Assembly: GCF_012184415.1 (NCBI RefSeq)
Contig: NZ_VTOX01000002.1
Span: forward strand, 682,001 to 746,000
Length of the DNA: 64,000 nucleotides
Direction: 5' to 3'
DNA from: Ramlibacter lithotrophicus
GTDB lineage: Bacteria; Pseudomonadota; Gammaproteobacteria; Burkholderiales; Burkholderiaceae_C
The translations under genes and the position numbers were made by a program. The notes under the pieces were generated by a model. That model saw only the letters and a list, made by a program, of their open reading frames with translations. It had not been told where the DNA came from and made no database searches. Shown one piece after another: positions 8,206 to 16,561 of this stretch (positions are counted from its first letter, which is position 1; the number at the start of each line of letters is the position of its first letter).

Positions 8206-9483
8206 TCACAGCAGCGAGCCGAACCAGGCGAGCGCGTGCTCGTGCAGTTTCTCGGTGAATGGCCGCGCGCGCCAGGCCTGCAGCGTGACGCGCCGCGACT
8301 GCTTCAGGTCGGCCTCGAACACCTCGGTCTGGCGCGCGGCGAACGCCGCGTCGTAGATATTGAGGTTGGCCTCGTCGTTGAGCCGAAACGAGCGCACGTC
8401 GAAATTGGTGGAGCCGACCGACGTCATGAGGCCGTCGACCACCATCAGCTTGCAGTGCAACATCGTCGGCAGGTACTCGTGGATCTGCACGCCGGCCTCG
8501 AGCAGCTCGCCCCACAGGCCGCGCGACGCGCGCCGCACGGTGGCCGTGTCGATGTGCTCGCCCGGGACGATGATGCGCACGCGCACGCCGCGCCTGGCGG
8601 CCGCGACCAGCGCGCGGCGCGTGATGTCGTCCGGCACGAAGTACGCGTTGGCGATGTCGATGGTGCGGGTGGCCGCGGTGATCGCGAGCAGCATCATCAT
8701 CAGCATGCTCTCGCTGCCGCCGTTGGGGGAGCTGGCGAACATCTGCGCGCTCTGCTGCCCCGCCGGCTGCAGCGTGGGGAAGTAGTCGCGCCCGTGCAGC
8801 ACCTTGCCGGTGGTCTTGCTCCAGTTGTCGAGCATCACGCTCTGCATCTGCGCCACGATCGGGCCTTCGACGCGGTAGTGCGTGTCGCGCCAGTGGTCGG
8901 GGTCCGCGGCGTTGCCGGTCCACTGCGGGGCGATGCCGACGCCGCCGGTGAAGCCGACCTCGCCATCGACGATCAGCAGCTTGCGGTGCGTCCGGTTGTT
9001 GATGCGGTCCAGGTTGTACCAGGTCAGGGGGTGGTATTTGCGGACCTCGACGCCGGCGGACTTCATCCTGTCGACGATCGCGTCCTCCACCCGCGAGCTG
9101 CCGACCCAGTCCAGCAGCACGTGCACCTTCAGCCCCGCGCGGGCACGTTCCGAAAGCGCGTCGGCGATCTCGTTGCCGATGTCGCCGGACCAGTAGATGA
9201 ACGTCTCGAACATCACGGTCTTCTTCGCGGCGCGGATCGCCTGCAGCATCGCCGGGAAGATCTGGTCACCGTTGATCAGTTCGGTCACCTTGTTGCCGTC
9301 GAGGATCGACGGTCCCATCAAGAGTCCCATGGACCGCAGGAACTGCGGATCCTCCACCGGGTACAGGTGCTCGATTTCGGTCTCGACCTTCTTCTCCGGA
9401 CCGGTGAAGTTGATGTAGAGCAGCCCGACGAGGAGCGTGATGACGATGGTGGCGAGGATCACTGGTATTGGCTTGTGGGTCAC
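8206..9483 (-). CDS. Phospholipase D/cardiolipin synthase-like membrane protein
   Basis: 425 aa if the GTG at 9483 is used; a GTG at 9591 would add 36 residues of arginine-rich sequence that overlap the divergent promoter. After one N-terminal membrane segment (PVILATIVITLLVGLLYI) come two HKD half-sites, HRKLLIVDGEVGFTGG and HCKLMVVDGLMTSVGSTNFD, which together form the active site for phosphatidyl transfer or phosphodiester cleavage. This layout fits cardiolipin synthases and ClsB/YbhO-like enzymes. No ribosome site clearly decides the start. It is divergent from the AcuI-like gene. Confidence 0.82.
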   Translation of the reverse strand: MTHKPIPVILATIVITLLVGLLYINFTGPEKKVETEIEHLYPVEDPQFLRSMGLLMGPSILDGNKVTELINGDQIFPAMLQAIRAAKKTVMFETFIYWSGDIGNEIADALSERARAGLKVHVLLDWVGSSRVEDAIVDRMKSAGVEVRKYHPLTWYNLDRINNRTHRKLLIVDGEVGFTGGVGIAPQWTGNAADPDHWRDTHYRVEGPIVAQMQSVMLDNWSKTTGKVLHGRDYFPTLQPAGQQSAQMFASSPNGGSESMLMMMLLAITAATRTIDIANAYFVPDDITRRALVAAARRGVRVRIIVPGEHIDTATVRRASRGLWGELLEAGVQIHEYLPTMLHCKLMVVDGLMTSVGSTNFDVRSFRLNDEANLNIYDAAFAARQTEVFEADLKQSRRVTLQAWRARPFTEKLHEHALAWFGSLL

Positions 9484-9602
9484 GGTGGTGGAGGCCTGCG
9501 GATCGTACTGTGGACGGCCGCCATCGTGGGGCCGGCGAGCCCATCCGTGTGAAACCTCCCGTTGCGCTGCGCGAAAATGGCGCACGACCACCTGGAGCGA
9601 CC

Positions 9603-10586
9603 ATGCCCTTTCGCGCCTACCTGATCTCCAGCACGCCCGAGGGCGTGCACGCCGCCTTCACCATGCTCGACGACGACGGGCTCGACCCGGGCGACGTCAC
9701 GGTGCGGGTGCAGTACGCCAGCATCAACTACAAGGATGCGCTCGCGGCCACCGGCAAGGGCCGGATCATCCGGCGCTTCCCCTGTGTCGGCGGGATCGAC
9801 GCCAGCGGCATCGTGGAGGCCTCCGGTTCGCCCCGCTTCCAGCCGGGCGACGCCGTGATCGTGCACGGCCACGGTTTCGGCGTGTCGCACCACGGGGGCT
9901 ACGCCGCCCGCGCCCGCGCGCCGGCCGCCTGGATCAACAAGGTGCCGGCCGGCATGAGCACCCTCGATGCGATCACGCTGGGGGTGGCCGGCTACACGGC
10001 GGCCCTCGGCATCGACGCCATGGAATTGAACGGGCTGGCCCCGCACAAGGGCAAGGTGCTGGTCAACGGTGCCACCGGTGGGGTTGCCAGCGTCAGCATC
10101 GACCTGCTGGCCCAGCGCGGCTACGACGTGGTCGCCGTCACGGGCAAGCCGCAGGAGGCGCAGTACCTGCGCGAGCTCGGGGCCGCCGAAGTGATCGCCA
10201 GCGCCGACCTCGCGGCGGGCGACAAGCCGCTGGAGCCGGCGCTGTGGCAAGGCGCCGTCGATTCGCTGGGCGGAGCACCGCTGTCGGCGCTCACCCGCAC
10301 GATGCGCAAGGACGGCGTCATCGCCAGCATCGGCAACGCTGCTGGACTGGAGTTCACCACCAGCGTGATGCCGTTCATCCTGCGCGGCGTCCGGCTGCTG
10401 GGCATCAACTCGGACAACGAGCCGGAGGTGCGCGAGCGCGTGTGGCAGCGCCTCGCAAGCGATCTGAAGCCGAAGCACCTCGCCGCCATCGCGCGCGTGA
10501 TCCCGTTCGACGAACTGCCGCAGGCGATCGCCGCGGTGATCGGCGGCCGTGCCCGGGGCCGGACGGTGGTCAGGATGGCGGACTGA
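9603..10586 (+). CDS. acuI: YhdH/AcuI-family acrylyl-CoA reductase (zinc-free MDR)
   Basis: 327 aa medium-chain dehydrogenase/reductase beginning MPFRAYLIS. The N-terminal GroES-like domain lacks the zinc-binding cysteine set; the Rossmann dinucleotide site is NGATGGVASVSIDLLA with NADPH-type context (AVTGKPQEAQYL). AcuI enzymes reduce acryloyl-CoA to propionyl-CoA and detoxify reactive enones. ATG 9603 has TGGAG 5 nt upstream. Its 3' end overlaps the convergent phosphatase by 17 bp. The exact substrate cannot be distinguished from other quinone-oxidoreductase-like members. Confidence 0.83.
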   Translation: MPFRAYLISSTPEGVHAAFTMLDDDGLDPGDVTVRVQYASINYKDALAATGKGRIIRRFPCVGGIDASGIVEASGSPRFQPGDAVIVHGHGFGVSHHGGYAARARAPAAWINKVPAGMSTLDAITLGVAGYTAALGIDAMELNGLAPHKGKVLVNGATGGVASVSIDLLAQRGYDVVAVTGKPQEAQYLRELGAAEVIASADLAAGDKPLEPALWQGAVDSLGGAPLSALTRTMRKDGVIASIGNAAGLEFTTSVMPFILRGVRLLGINSDNEPEVRERVWQRLASDLKPKHLAAIARVIPFDELPQAIAAVIGGRARGRTVVRMAD

Positions 10587-11304
10587 GGTACAGCTCGCGC
10601 AGGCGTTCGCGCTCGGCCTCGCGCAGGCGCAGCCCCTCGCGCAGGTAGGCCTCCATGCCGCCGTAGTCGGCATCGACGGCGTCGAAGGCCGCCCGCAGGA
10701 ACTCCGGCTGCACCCGCCACAGCACCATCTGCACCTCGGGGGCCAGACCGTGCCGCGAGGCTTCCATGGGCTTGAGCCGCTCGTTGGTGAGCAGGTAGTC
10801 GCGCATCACGTCGGGCTCCGGTACGCCCAGGCTGCGCAGGATCAGGGCCGCGGCGAAGCCGGTGCGGTCCTTCCCGGCCGTGCAATGGAAGACGGTGGGT
10901 TCGCCGCGTTCCAGCAGGTGGCCGAACAGCTCGGCGAACCGGTGCGTGTTGTTGCGAACGAAGCCGCGGTAGGTGTCCTGCATGTGCGCGACCACCTCGC
11001 CCGGGGTCAGCCGGTGGCCGGCCGCGATCAGGTCCGACAGCTTCTGCACGATGGTCGGCTCGATCGCCAGCGAGTGCACGGCCACCTGAGGCAGCGCGCA
11101 CGGCGCCGCGGCCCGCTCGTTCACGCCGCGCAGGTCGAGGACGCGCCGCACCCCCAGCGCGCGGATCTGCGCCACGTCCTGCGCGGTGAGCGCACCCAGG
11201 TGGTCGGCCCGGAACAGCCGGCGCGGCGCCACCCGTTCGCCCCGCTGCGTGCGGTGGTTGCCGAGGTCGCGGAAATTCGTGGCGCCTGCGATCTTCATGT
11301 TCAT
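10570..11304 (-). CDS. Tyrosine-protein phosphatase (dual-specificity type)
   Basis: 244 aa. The P-loop HCTAGKDRTG (C-x5-R) is the catalytic signature of Cys-based phosphatases, with the N-terminal NFRDLGNHRT typical of the bacterial IphP/LipA-like tyrosine phosphatase family; these act on phosphotyrosine or phosphoinositides. The start at 11304 overlaps the TGA of the upstream MazG-like gene as ATGA, so translation is coupled. No signal peptide is seen, so cytoplasmic action is likely. Confidence 0.85.
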   Translation of the reverse strand: MNMKIAGATNFRDLGNHRTQRGERVAPRRLFRADHLGALTAQDVAQIRALGVRRVLDLRGVNERAAAPCALPQVAVHSLAIEPTIVQKLSDLIAAGHRLTPGEVVAHMQDTYRGFVRNNTHRFAELFGHLLERGEPTVFHCTAGKDRTGFAAALILRSLGVPEPDVMRDYLLTNERLKPMEASRHGLAPEVQMVLWRVQPEFLRAAFDAVDADYGGMEAYLREGLRLREAERERLRELYLSPPS

Positions 11305-11651
11305 CGTTCCGTGGCCTTGCGGCTGCTGCCGCGCACCAGGCTCGCCGGATACCTGCGCGCGTTGATCTCGATCTTCTCGCGCGCCGCCTCGGCCAGGTCG
11401 ATCCCCAGCCGGTCGGCCAGCTGCAGCAGGTAGAGCAGCACGTCGGCGGCTTCGTGGCCGACGGCGGCGAGCCGCTCCGGTGGCAGCTGGCGGCTCTGCT
11501 CCTCGGTCAGCCACTGGAAATGCTCCAGCAGCTCGGCGGCCTCGACCGACAGGGCGCAGGCCAGGTTCTTCGGGGAGTGGAACTGCTCCCAGTCGCGCTC
11601 CGCGGCGAAGGCGCGCAGCGAGCGGGTGAGCGACTCGATGGTGGGGTCCAT
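11301..11651 (-). CDS. MazG-like nucleotide pyrophosphohydrolase
   Basis: 116 aa, the size of single-domain MazG/dCTPase (RS21-C6-like) enzymes. The helical metal site is visible as EAAELLEHFQW followed by HEAADVLLYLLQLAD, giving the ExxE...ExxD ligand set that binds Mg2+ and hydrolyses NTPs or dNTPs to monophosphate and pyrophosphate. House-cleaning of non-canonical nucleotides is the usual role. It forms a two-gene operon with the tyrosine phosphatase through an ATGA overlap. Confidence 0.85.
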   Translation of the reverse strand: MDPTIESLTRSLRAFAAERDWEQFHSPKNLACALSVEAAELLEHFQWLTEEQSRQLPPERLAAVGHEAADVLLYLLQLADRLGIDLAEAAREKIEINARRYPASLVRGSSRKATER

Positions 11652-11700
11652 GGCGCGATTCTGCCTTGCGCCGCTTCGCCGGCCGTCCCCCGGACGGCAA

Positions 11701-11733
11701 GAATGCCTGGCCGCTCGCGCGCGCCAGGCATTC
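11701..11733 (-). terminator. Strong hairpin behind the 65-aa basic gene
   Basis: GAATGCCTGGC and GCCAGGCATTC form a perfect 11-bp stem with an 11-nt GC-rich loop, 23 nt behind the stop of the gene ending at 11756. The following bases on the minus strand are TTGCC, not a T-run, so it may act as a weak or Rho-assisted terminator or an mRNA 3'-end stabiliser. Confidence 0.5.
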
Positions 11734-11755
11734 CTGGTTGGGACAGGCGGCTGCC

Positions 11756-11953
11756 TTACTTGCTGCTCTTGCTGCCGGTGGACTTCTTCTCCCCGCCCTG
11801 GCTGCTGCGCTTGCTGCTGCCGCTGCTGCGCGCGCTCGCGCGTTCGCCCTGCGCCTTGCTGCCCTGGCTGCCGGCCTTGCCGCCCTTGCTGGCGGCCTGC
11901 GCGCGGCTCGTGCCGCCGCTCGACGAGGAAGACCTGGAATTTCGCGATGCCAT
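11756..11953 (-). CDS. Small basic Ser/Gly/Lys-rich protein (65 aa)
   Basis: ATG 11953 is preceded by CCAAGGAGC, a good ribosome site; an upstream ATG at 12052 lies inside the composite promoter and is rejected. The product is very rich in Ser, Gly, Lys, Arg and Ala (SKGGKAGSQGSKAQG), strongly basic and without hydrophobic residues, so it is likely disordered and might bind nucleic acid or membranes. No family is recognised, although the GGK repeats recall KGG-type stress proteins. Composite promoter copy C is upstream and a strong hairpin is downstream. Confidence 0.65.
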   Translation of the reverse strand: MASRNSRSSSSSGGTSRAQAASKGGKAGSQGSKAQGERASARSSGSSKRSSQGGEKKSTGSKSSK

Positions 11954-12008
11954 AGAAATGCTCCTTGGTTGTGGCGCGGACGGCACTGGTGCGCAGGCCG
12001 CAGTGCGG

Positions 12009-12064
12009 ACTCTAGGAGTGCGAGTGGAAACTTCTGTCGGTTGTGGTTGCATCGCCGTGTAGGA
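12009..12064 (-). promoter_or_regulatory. Composite tandem-repeat promoter, copy C
   Basis: Minus strand: TCCTACAC at 12064-12057, CCGACAG at 12040-12034 and CCTAGAGT at 12016-12009. All three boxes have the same offsets as copies A and B while the spacer sequences are unrelated, which argues for selection. It points at the gene starting at 11953. Confidence 0.72.
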
Positions 12065-12080
12065 ATCGGCTCATGCGGGG

Positions 12081-12677
12081 TCAACCGGCCGGCTGCGCGA
12101 GCAGTTGCCGGGCCGCCTGCATGTCGCCGCGCAGCACCGGCAGCGAGCGGTCGATCCAGGCCGCAAGCAGAGGGTCGCGGGTGGCGAGCCGCGCGCGCTC
12201 CAGCAGCGCGACGGTCTCCGCATGGTCCTCGATGCCTACCACGCGGACGTACGCGGCGTCGAAGTCCGCGCTCGGCGGCACGGCCGCCAGGCGCTGGAGC
12301 TTGGTGGCCGCGGCACCCTCGAGGCGGGTCGGCACGGCCATGCCGCGCGCCCGCATCAGCGTGCCGAGTTGCTGCCACGACTGCACCCGGTGGGCGGCCA
12401 GCGCCTGGGCGTACGAACGCACCCGCGGGCTGGTCGCGCGCGCCGCCGCCAGCCGCGACACCTCGATGTCGTAGAGGCTGCTCGCCGCCAGCTGTGCCAG
12501 GAGCTCGCGTTCCTGCGCCGTCAGCGGCGCGAGGGCTGGCGGCGCGACGACCACGGCCGGCTGCACCGGCGGTTGCAGCGGGGCGCAGCCGGCCGCCAGC
12601 GTCCCGGCGAGGACCAGCAGCAGCCCGGCTGGCGACGAGGAGCCGCCCCATGCCGGCGTCGTGCGCACCGCCGTCAT
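12081..12677 (-). CDS. DUF4142 lipoprotein (paralogue 1)
   Basis: 198 aa with a signal peptide and lipobox LAAGC near residue 31, then a mainly helical DUF4142 domain (ferritin-like four-helix type) beginning LTAQERELLAQLAASSLYDIEVSRLA. It carries the usual pattern of conserved Ala/Leu heptads and a His in AAHRVQSW. The family is found in cell envelopes and is often stress-induced; its biochemical function is unknown. The start overlaps the stop of the upstream 61-aa gene as ATGA, so the two are translationally coupled under composite promoter copy E. Confidence 0.82.
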   Translation of the reverse strand: MTAVRTTPAWGGSSSPAGLLLVLAGTLAAGCAPLQPPVQPAVVVAPPALAPLTAQERELLAQLAASSLYDIEVSRLAAARATSPRVRSYAQALAAHRVQSWQQLGTLMRARGMAVPTRLEGAAATKLQRLAAVPPSADFDAAYVRVVGIEDHAETVALLERARLATRDPLLAAWIDRSLPVLRGDMQAARQLLAQPAG

Positions 12678-12859
12678 CGCTTGCTGCCGCCTTGCGAGGC
12701 CTTCATCTTGCCGCGCTGCTCGGTGCCGGCCTTGATGCTCTTGCCCTGCTCCACCTGCTGCTCGTCGTGGCGGCGGTCGCTGGCCGACGCCCGGCTGGCG
12801 TTGTTCGACTGGCTCCCCGTCCGCTTGCCGAGGTGCTCCCTGGGCTTGCCCTTGGTCAT
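12674..12859 (-). CDS. Small basic hydrophilic protein (61 aa)
   Basis: ATG 12859 follows AAAGGAGCAGTC, a strong ribosome site; an ATG further upstream would run into the promoter. The product is Lys/Arg/Gln/Ser-rich with no hydrophobic segment and should be disordered. No family is recognised. Its TGA overlaps the ATG of the DUF4142 lipoprotein gene, so this tiny protein and an envelope protein are made together. Composite promoter copy E lies upstream. Confidence 0.65.
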   Translation of the reverse strand: MTKGKPREHLGKRTGSQSNNASRASASDRRHDEQQVEQGKSIKAGTEQRGKMKASQGGSKR

Positions 12860-12891
12860 GACTGCTCCTTTACGTGAAAAGGGATGGAAGC

Positions 12892-12947
12892 AATCTAGTG
12901 CGCGGCCGGGCGGGCGGTGTAGTCGCATGGTCCGCCGGCCCGTAGGA
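12892..12947 (-). promoter_or_regulatory. Composite tandem-repeat promoter, copy E
   Basis: Minus strand: TCCTACGG at 12947-12940, ACTACAC at 12923-12917 and ACTAGATT at 12899-12892 (TAGATT as -10). Offsets are identical to copies A-C. Drives the 61-aa gene and the coupled DUF4142 gene. Confidence 0.65.
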
Positions 12948-12956
12948 CGGCAGCGC

Positions 12957-15050
12957 TCAGCGCCACGCGGCGCGGGAGCGGGCCCGCACCTGCAGCACGG
13001 GTGCCGCCGGCTCGGCCGCGCCCGCGCCCTGCGGCTGCGCCGGCGGCCACGTCACCTGGTCGAACCGCTGCGCCATCGCGTCCGTGATGAAGCGGCTACG
13101 CGCCGCGTACACGTGGCGGTCGCCGCCGCCGGCCTGCTGCGTGACGTAGAAGCGGTGCGGCACGACCAGGTGCAGGTGCTCGCGCGCCCGCGTCATCGCG
13201 ACGTACAGCAGCCGCCGCTCCTCCTCCAGCGCTTCGGTGGTGCCGGTCGCCATGTCGCTCGGGATGCAGCCGTCGACCACGTTCAGCACGTGCACGCAAC
13301 GCCACTCCTGGCCCTTGGCGCTGTGGATCGTCGACAGGATCAGGTAGTCCTCGTCCAGCAGCGGCACGCCGGCCTCGTCGCTGGTGGCCTGGGGCGGATC
13401 GAGCGTGAGCTCGGTGAGGAACCGCTCGCGGCTCGCGTAGCCGGCGCCCAGGCGCACCAGCTGGTCCAGGTCGAGCTTGCGCACGTGCGCGTCGTCGTGC
13501 ACGCGCTCCAGGTGCGGCAGGTACCAGTCGCGGGCCAGCTCCAGTTCCATCGGCCAGTCGCTCGCCGGGCGGCGCAGGCGCGCATACAGGGCCGCGAAGT
13601 CCTGCCAGGCCTCGCGGGCAGCGGGCGGCGGTTCGAAACGCTGCACCACGTCGGCCGGCTCGGCGGCCTCGGCCATCGCATCGAGCAGCCGGGTGGCCGT
13701 GGCCTGCCCGATCCCGGGAACGAGCTGGGCGACGCGAAAGCCCGCCAGCCGCCCGCGCGGGTTCTGCGCGAAGCGCAGCACGGCCAGCAGGTCCTTGACA
13801 TGCGCCGCTTCCAGGAACTTGAGCCCGCCGAACTTGACGAACGGGATGTTGCGCCGCGCCAGTTCCAGCTCCAGGGCCGCGCTGTGGCTGCTGGTGCGGA
13901 ACAGCACCGCCTGGCTCTTGAGCCGGCAGCCCGCTTCGCGCTGGCGCAGGACCTGGTCGGCGACCCAGCGTGCCTGCGACGCCTCGTCCGGCACCAGCAG
14001 CAGCTGCGCGCGCGGACCCGCCGCCTTGTCGGTCCACAGCTGCTTGGCGTGCCGCTCGCGCGCGGCCGCTATCACGGCATTGCTTGCATCCAGGATCGCC
14101 TGGGTGCTGCGGTAGTTGCGCTGCAGCGTGACCACCCGCGCTTCGCCGGCGGCGAACTGCCGTGGGAAGTCGAGGATGTTGCGGACCGTCGCGCCGCGGA
14201 AGGAATAGATGCTCTGCGCATCGTCACCGACCACGGTGACGCCCTGGCCGGTCGGCTTCATCGCCAGCAGGATCCGCGACTGCAGCCGGTTGGTGTCCTG
14301 GTATTCGTCGACCAGCACGTGGTCGAAGCGCGCGCCGACCTCGGCCGCCAGCGCCGGCTCGGCCATCATCTCGTCCCAGAACAGCAGCAGGTCGTCGTAG
14401 TCCAGCACGTTCTGCTGCTGCTTGGCTTCCACGTACGCGCCGAACAGGCGCTTGAGTTCGCTCTCCCACTGACTGCACCACGGATACATGTCCTGCAGCA
14501 CGCGATCCAGCGGCTCGCAGGTGTTGAGCACGCGCGAGTAGATCGAAAGGCAGGTGCCCTTGAGCGGGAAGCGGTTCTTCGTCTCCGCCAGGCCGATGTC
14601 GTGGCGCACCAGCCCCATCAGGTCTTCCGCATCGCCGCGGTCGTGGATGGTGAAGTTCTCCTGCAGCCCGATGCGCAGGGCGTACTCGCGCAGCAGCCGC
14701 GCGCCGATGCCGTGGAACGTGCCGCTCCACGGCAGGGCAGGCAGCGCGGCGGAAGGCGCGAGGCGCAACGAGCGCTGCAGCACACTGCCGACGCGGCGCT
14801 CCATCTCCTGCGCCGCGCGCCGGCTGAACGTGAGCAGCATCATCCGCTGCGGATCGGCCCCATGGCGCACCAGGTTGGCGACACGATGGGCCAGGGTGCT
14901 GGTCTTGCCCGAACCGGCACCGGCGATCACCAGCAGCGCGCGCTGGTCGTGCGCGTCGTCCCCGGTGCCGTGCCGCACGGCCTCGAGCTGCTGCGGATTC
15001 AGTTCGGCGAGCGGATCGATGGTGGCGGCGGGAGAATGGACGGACTGCAT
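12957..15050 (-). CDS. UvrD/Rep-family ATP-dependent DNA helicase
   Basis: 697 aa SF1A helicase. The Q-motif region LNPQQLEAVRHG is followed by Walker A GAGSGKT (about residues 44-50), motif Ia TFSRRAAQEM, the DExx-type motif II VDEYQDTN, motif III GDDAQSIYSFRGA, motif IV RNYRST, and the C-terminal STIHSAKGQEW and YVAMTRAREHL motifs. It should unwind DNA 3'-5' in repair or replication restart. The start at 15050 is the first ATG before the Q motif; the region further upstream is antisense to the divergent DUF72 gene. It is neither full-length UvrD nor Rep, and has a short Pro/Ala tail. Confidence 0.88.
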   Translation of the reverse strand: MQSVHSPAATIDPLAELNPQQLEAVRHGTGDDAHDQRALLVIAGAGSGKTSTLAHRVANLVRHGADPQRMMLLTFSRRAAQEMERRVGSVLQRSLRLAPSAALPALPWSGTFHGIGARLLREYALRIGLQENFTIHDRGDAEDLMGLVRHDIGLAETKNRFPLKGTCLSIYSRVLNTCEPLDRVLQDMYPWCSQWESELKRLFGAYVEAKQQQNVLDYDDLLLFWDEMMAEPALAAEVGARFDHVLVDEYQDTNRLQSRILLAMKPTGQGVTVVGDDAQSIYSFRGATVRNILDFPRQFAAGEARVVTLQRNYRSTQAILDASNAVIAAARERHAKQLWTDKAAGPRAQLLLVPDEASQARWVADQVLRQREAGCRLKSQAVLFRTSSHSAALELELARRNIPFVKFGGLKFLEAAHVKDLLAVLRFAQNPRGRLAGFRVAQLVPGIGQATATRLLDAMAEAAEPADVVQRFEPPPAAREAWQDFAALYARLRRPASDWPMELELARDWYLPHLERVHDDAHVRKLDLDQLVRLGAGYASRERFLTELTLDPPQATSDEAGVPLLDEDYLILSTIHSAKGQEWRCVHVLNVVDGCIPSDMATGTTEALEEERRLLYVAMTRAREHLHLVVPHRFYVTQQAGGGDRHVYAARSRFITDAMAQRFDQVTWPPAQPQGAGAAEPAAPVLQVRARSRAAWR

Positions 15051-15077
15051 GGCGGGCGACCACTGTATATTAATCCA

Positions 15078-15992
15078 GTGGACAACATCCTCGTCGGCAC
15101 GGCCTCCTGGACCGACAAGACCCTCATCGACTGCGGGCGCTTCTACCCGAAGGACTGCAAGAGCGCGGAGGCGCGGCTGCGCTACTACGCCACGCAGTTC
15201 CCGCTGGTCGAGGTGGATTCCAGCTACTACGGGGTGCCGACGCCGGTCAACGCGCAGCTGTGGGCGCAGCGCACCCCGCCCGGCTTCGTCTTCAACGTCA
15301 AGGCGTTCCGCCTGTTCACCGGCCACCAGACCTCGCCCGACGTCCTGCACAAGGACCTGCGCGAGGCGCTCGGCCCGAACCCGCCGAAGATGATGTACTA
15401 CCGCGACACGCCGGCGGAGATCCGCGACGAGCTGTGGCGCCGGTTCATCGAGGCGCTGGCCCCGCTGCGGGCCAACGGCAAGCTCGGCGCCGTGCACTTC
15501 CAGTTCGCGCCCTGGCTGCTGCGCAACCGTGACGGAATGGCACACGTACGCCATTGCGTCGAGCGCATGCCGGGGCACCTGCTGGCCGTGGAGTTCCGCA
15601 ACAAGAGCTGGTTCGAAGGCGAGCACCTCGAACGCACCCTGGACTTCGAGCGCGAGCTCGGCGTCGTTCACACCATCGTCGACGCGCCGCAGGGCTTCGC
15701 CAACGTGGTGCCGTGCGTCTGGGCCGTCACCAACCCCGCCCTGGCGATCGTACGGCTGCACGGGCGCAATGCGGCCACCTGGAACATCAAGGGCGCCACG
15801 AGCGCCTCCAGCCGCTTCGACTACTGGTATTCGCGCGAGGAGCTGGCCGCCATGGCGCCCGAGATCGGGCGCATGGCGGGCCTCGCGCAGCACGTCCACG
15901 TCCTGTTCAACACCAATTACGAGGACCAGGGCCAGGAAAGCGCCCGGCTGATGCGCCAGGTGCTGGCGTCAACGGGAAGTCAACGAACGTAA
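15078..15992 (+). CDS. DUF72 family protein
   Basis: 304 aa TIM-barrel-like DUF72 protein, recognisable from ILVGTASWTDKTLIDCGRFYP, the VEVDSSYYGVP strand, AVEFRNKSWF, and RLHGRN and WNIKG near the end. The family's activity is not settled. A GTG at 15078 is used as the start because no ATG lies between it and the stop-free antisense region; the protein then begins at the usual first strand. Only 27 bp, including an AT-rich TGTATATTAATCC, separate it from the divergent helicase, so the two share one promoter region. Confidence 0.8.
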   Translation: MDNILVGTASWTDKTLIDCGRFYPKDCKSAEARLRYYATQFPLVEVDSSYYGVPTPVNAQLWAQRTPPGFVFNVKAFRLFTGHQTSPDVLHKDLREALGPNPPKMMYYRDTPAEIRDELWRRFIEALAPLRANGKLGAVHFQFAPWLLRNRDGMAHVRHCVERMPGHLLAVEFRNKSWFEGEHLERTLDFERELGVVHTIVDAPQGFANVVPCVWAVTNPALAIVRLHGRNAATWNIKGATSASSRFDYWYSREELAAMAPEIGRMAGLAQHVHVLFNTNYEDQGQESARLMRQVLASTGSQRT

Positions 15993-16014
15993 GAACGCGC
16001 TGCCGCGCCGGCTG

Positions 16015-16031
16015 GCGGGGCCTTGCCCCGC
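16015..16031 (+). terminator. Short GC hairpin between DUF72 and DUF4019 genes
   Basis: GCGGGGC-CTT-GCCCCGC forms a 7-bp stem 22 nt behind the DUF72 stop, followed by TAGACT, which could instead serve as the -10 of the DUF4019 gene at 16046. No T-run follows, so the terminator role is tentative. Confidence 0.35.
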
Positions 16032-16045
16032 TAGACTGCCGCCAC

Positions 16046-16561
16046 ATGACCCATATCCGAAAGTTCGCTCCCGCCGCCGTCGCGCTGGCCGCCGCCGTGT
16101 TCACGACCGCCGCCACCGCGCAATTGAAGCCACCGCGCAACGCGCTGCCCACGGCCCCCGCCGCGCCATCCGCGCAGCCGGCTTCGGCACCGGCACCGGC
16201 GAACGCCGCGCAGCGTGAGAAGGCAGCCGCCGGAGCGCTGGCCGCCGGCGGCTGGCTGGTGCTGCTCGATCGACGCGACTGGGGCCGCGCCTGGGAGGCG
16301 TCGAGCACGGTGTTCCGCGGCACCGTGCCGCTGGCCACCTGGATGGACGGCATCCCGAAGGTGCGCGAGCCGCTGGGCGCCCTGGTGCAGCGCACCCAGG
16401 CCGACGCGGTCTACAAGACGACGCTGCAGGGCCGCCCGGACGGCGAATACGTCACCGTCATCTTCGACTCGAAATTCGAGCGCAAGCAGGTGCAGGAAGT
16501 CGTCACCACCGTCCGCGACACGGACGGCAAGTGGCGTGTCACCGGCTATTCCACACGCTGA
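16046..16561 (+). CDS. DUF4019 domain protein, secreted
   Basis: 171 aa with a signal peptide ending TAATAQ and a Pro/Ala linker. The rest matches DUF4019: WLVLLDRRDWGRAWEASSTVFRGTV, then WMDGIPKVREPLGALVQR and a final KWRVTGYSTR. These small periplasmic alpha+beta proteins resemble NTF2-like folds and have no known activity. Its 3' end overlaps the convergent DUF4142 gene by 16 bp. Confidence 0.78.
   Translation: MTHIRKFAPAAVALAAAVFTTAATAQLKPPRNALPTAPAAPSAQPASAPAPANAAQREKAAAGALAAGGWLVLLDRRDWGRAWEASSTVFRGTVPLATWMDGIPKVREPLGALVQRTQADAVYKTTLQGRPDGEYVTVIFDSKFERKQVQEVVTTVRDTDGKWRVTGYSTR

Noticed and set aside
12105..15077. Long upstream extension of the DUF72 gene
   Set aside because: It is antisense to the UvrD-like helicase; the recognisable DUF72 fold begins only at the GTG at 15078.
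15051..15899. N-terminal extension of the helicase gene
   Set aside because: It is antisense to DUF72 and has no helicase motifs; the Q-motif region begins just behind ATG 15050.
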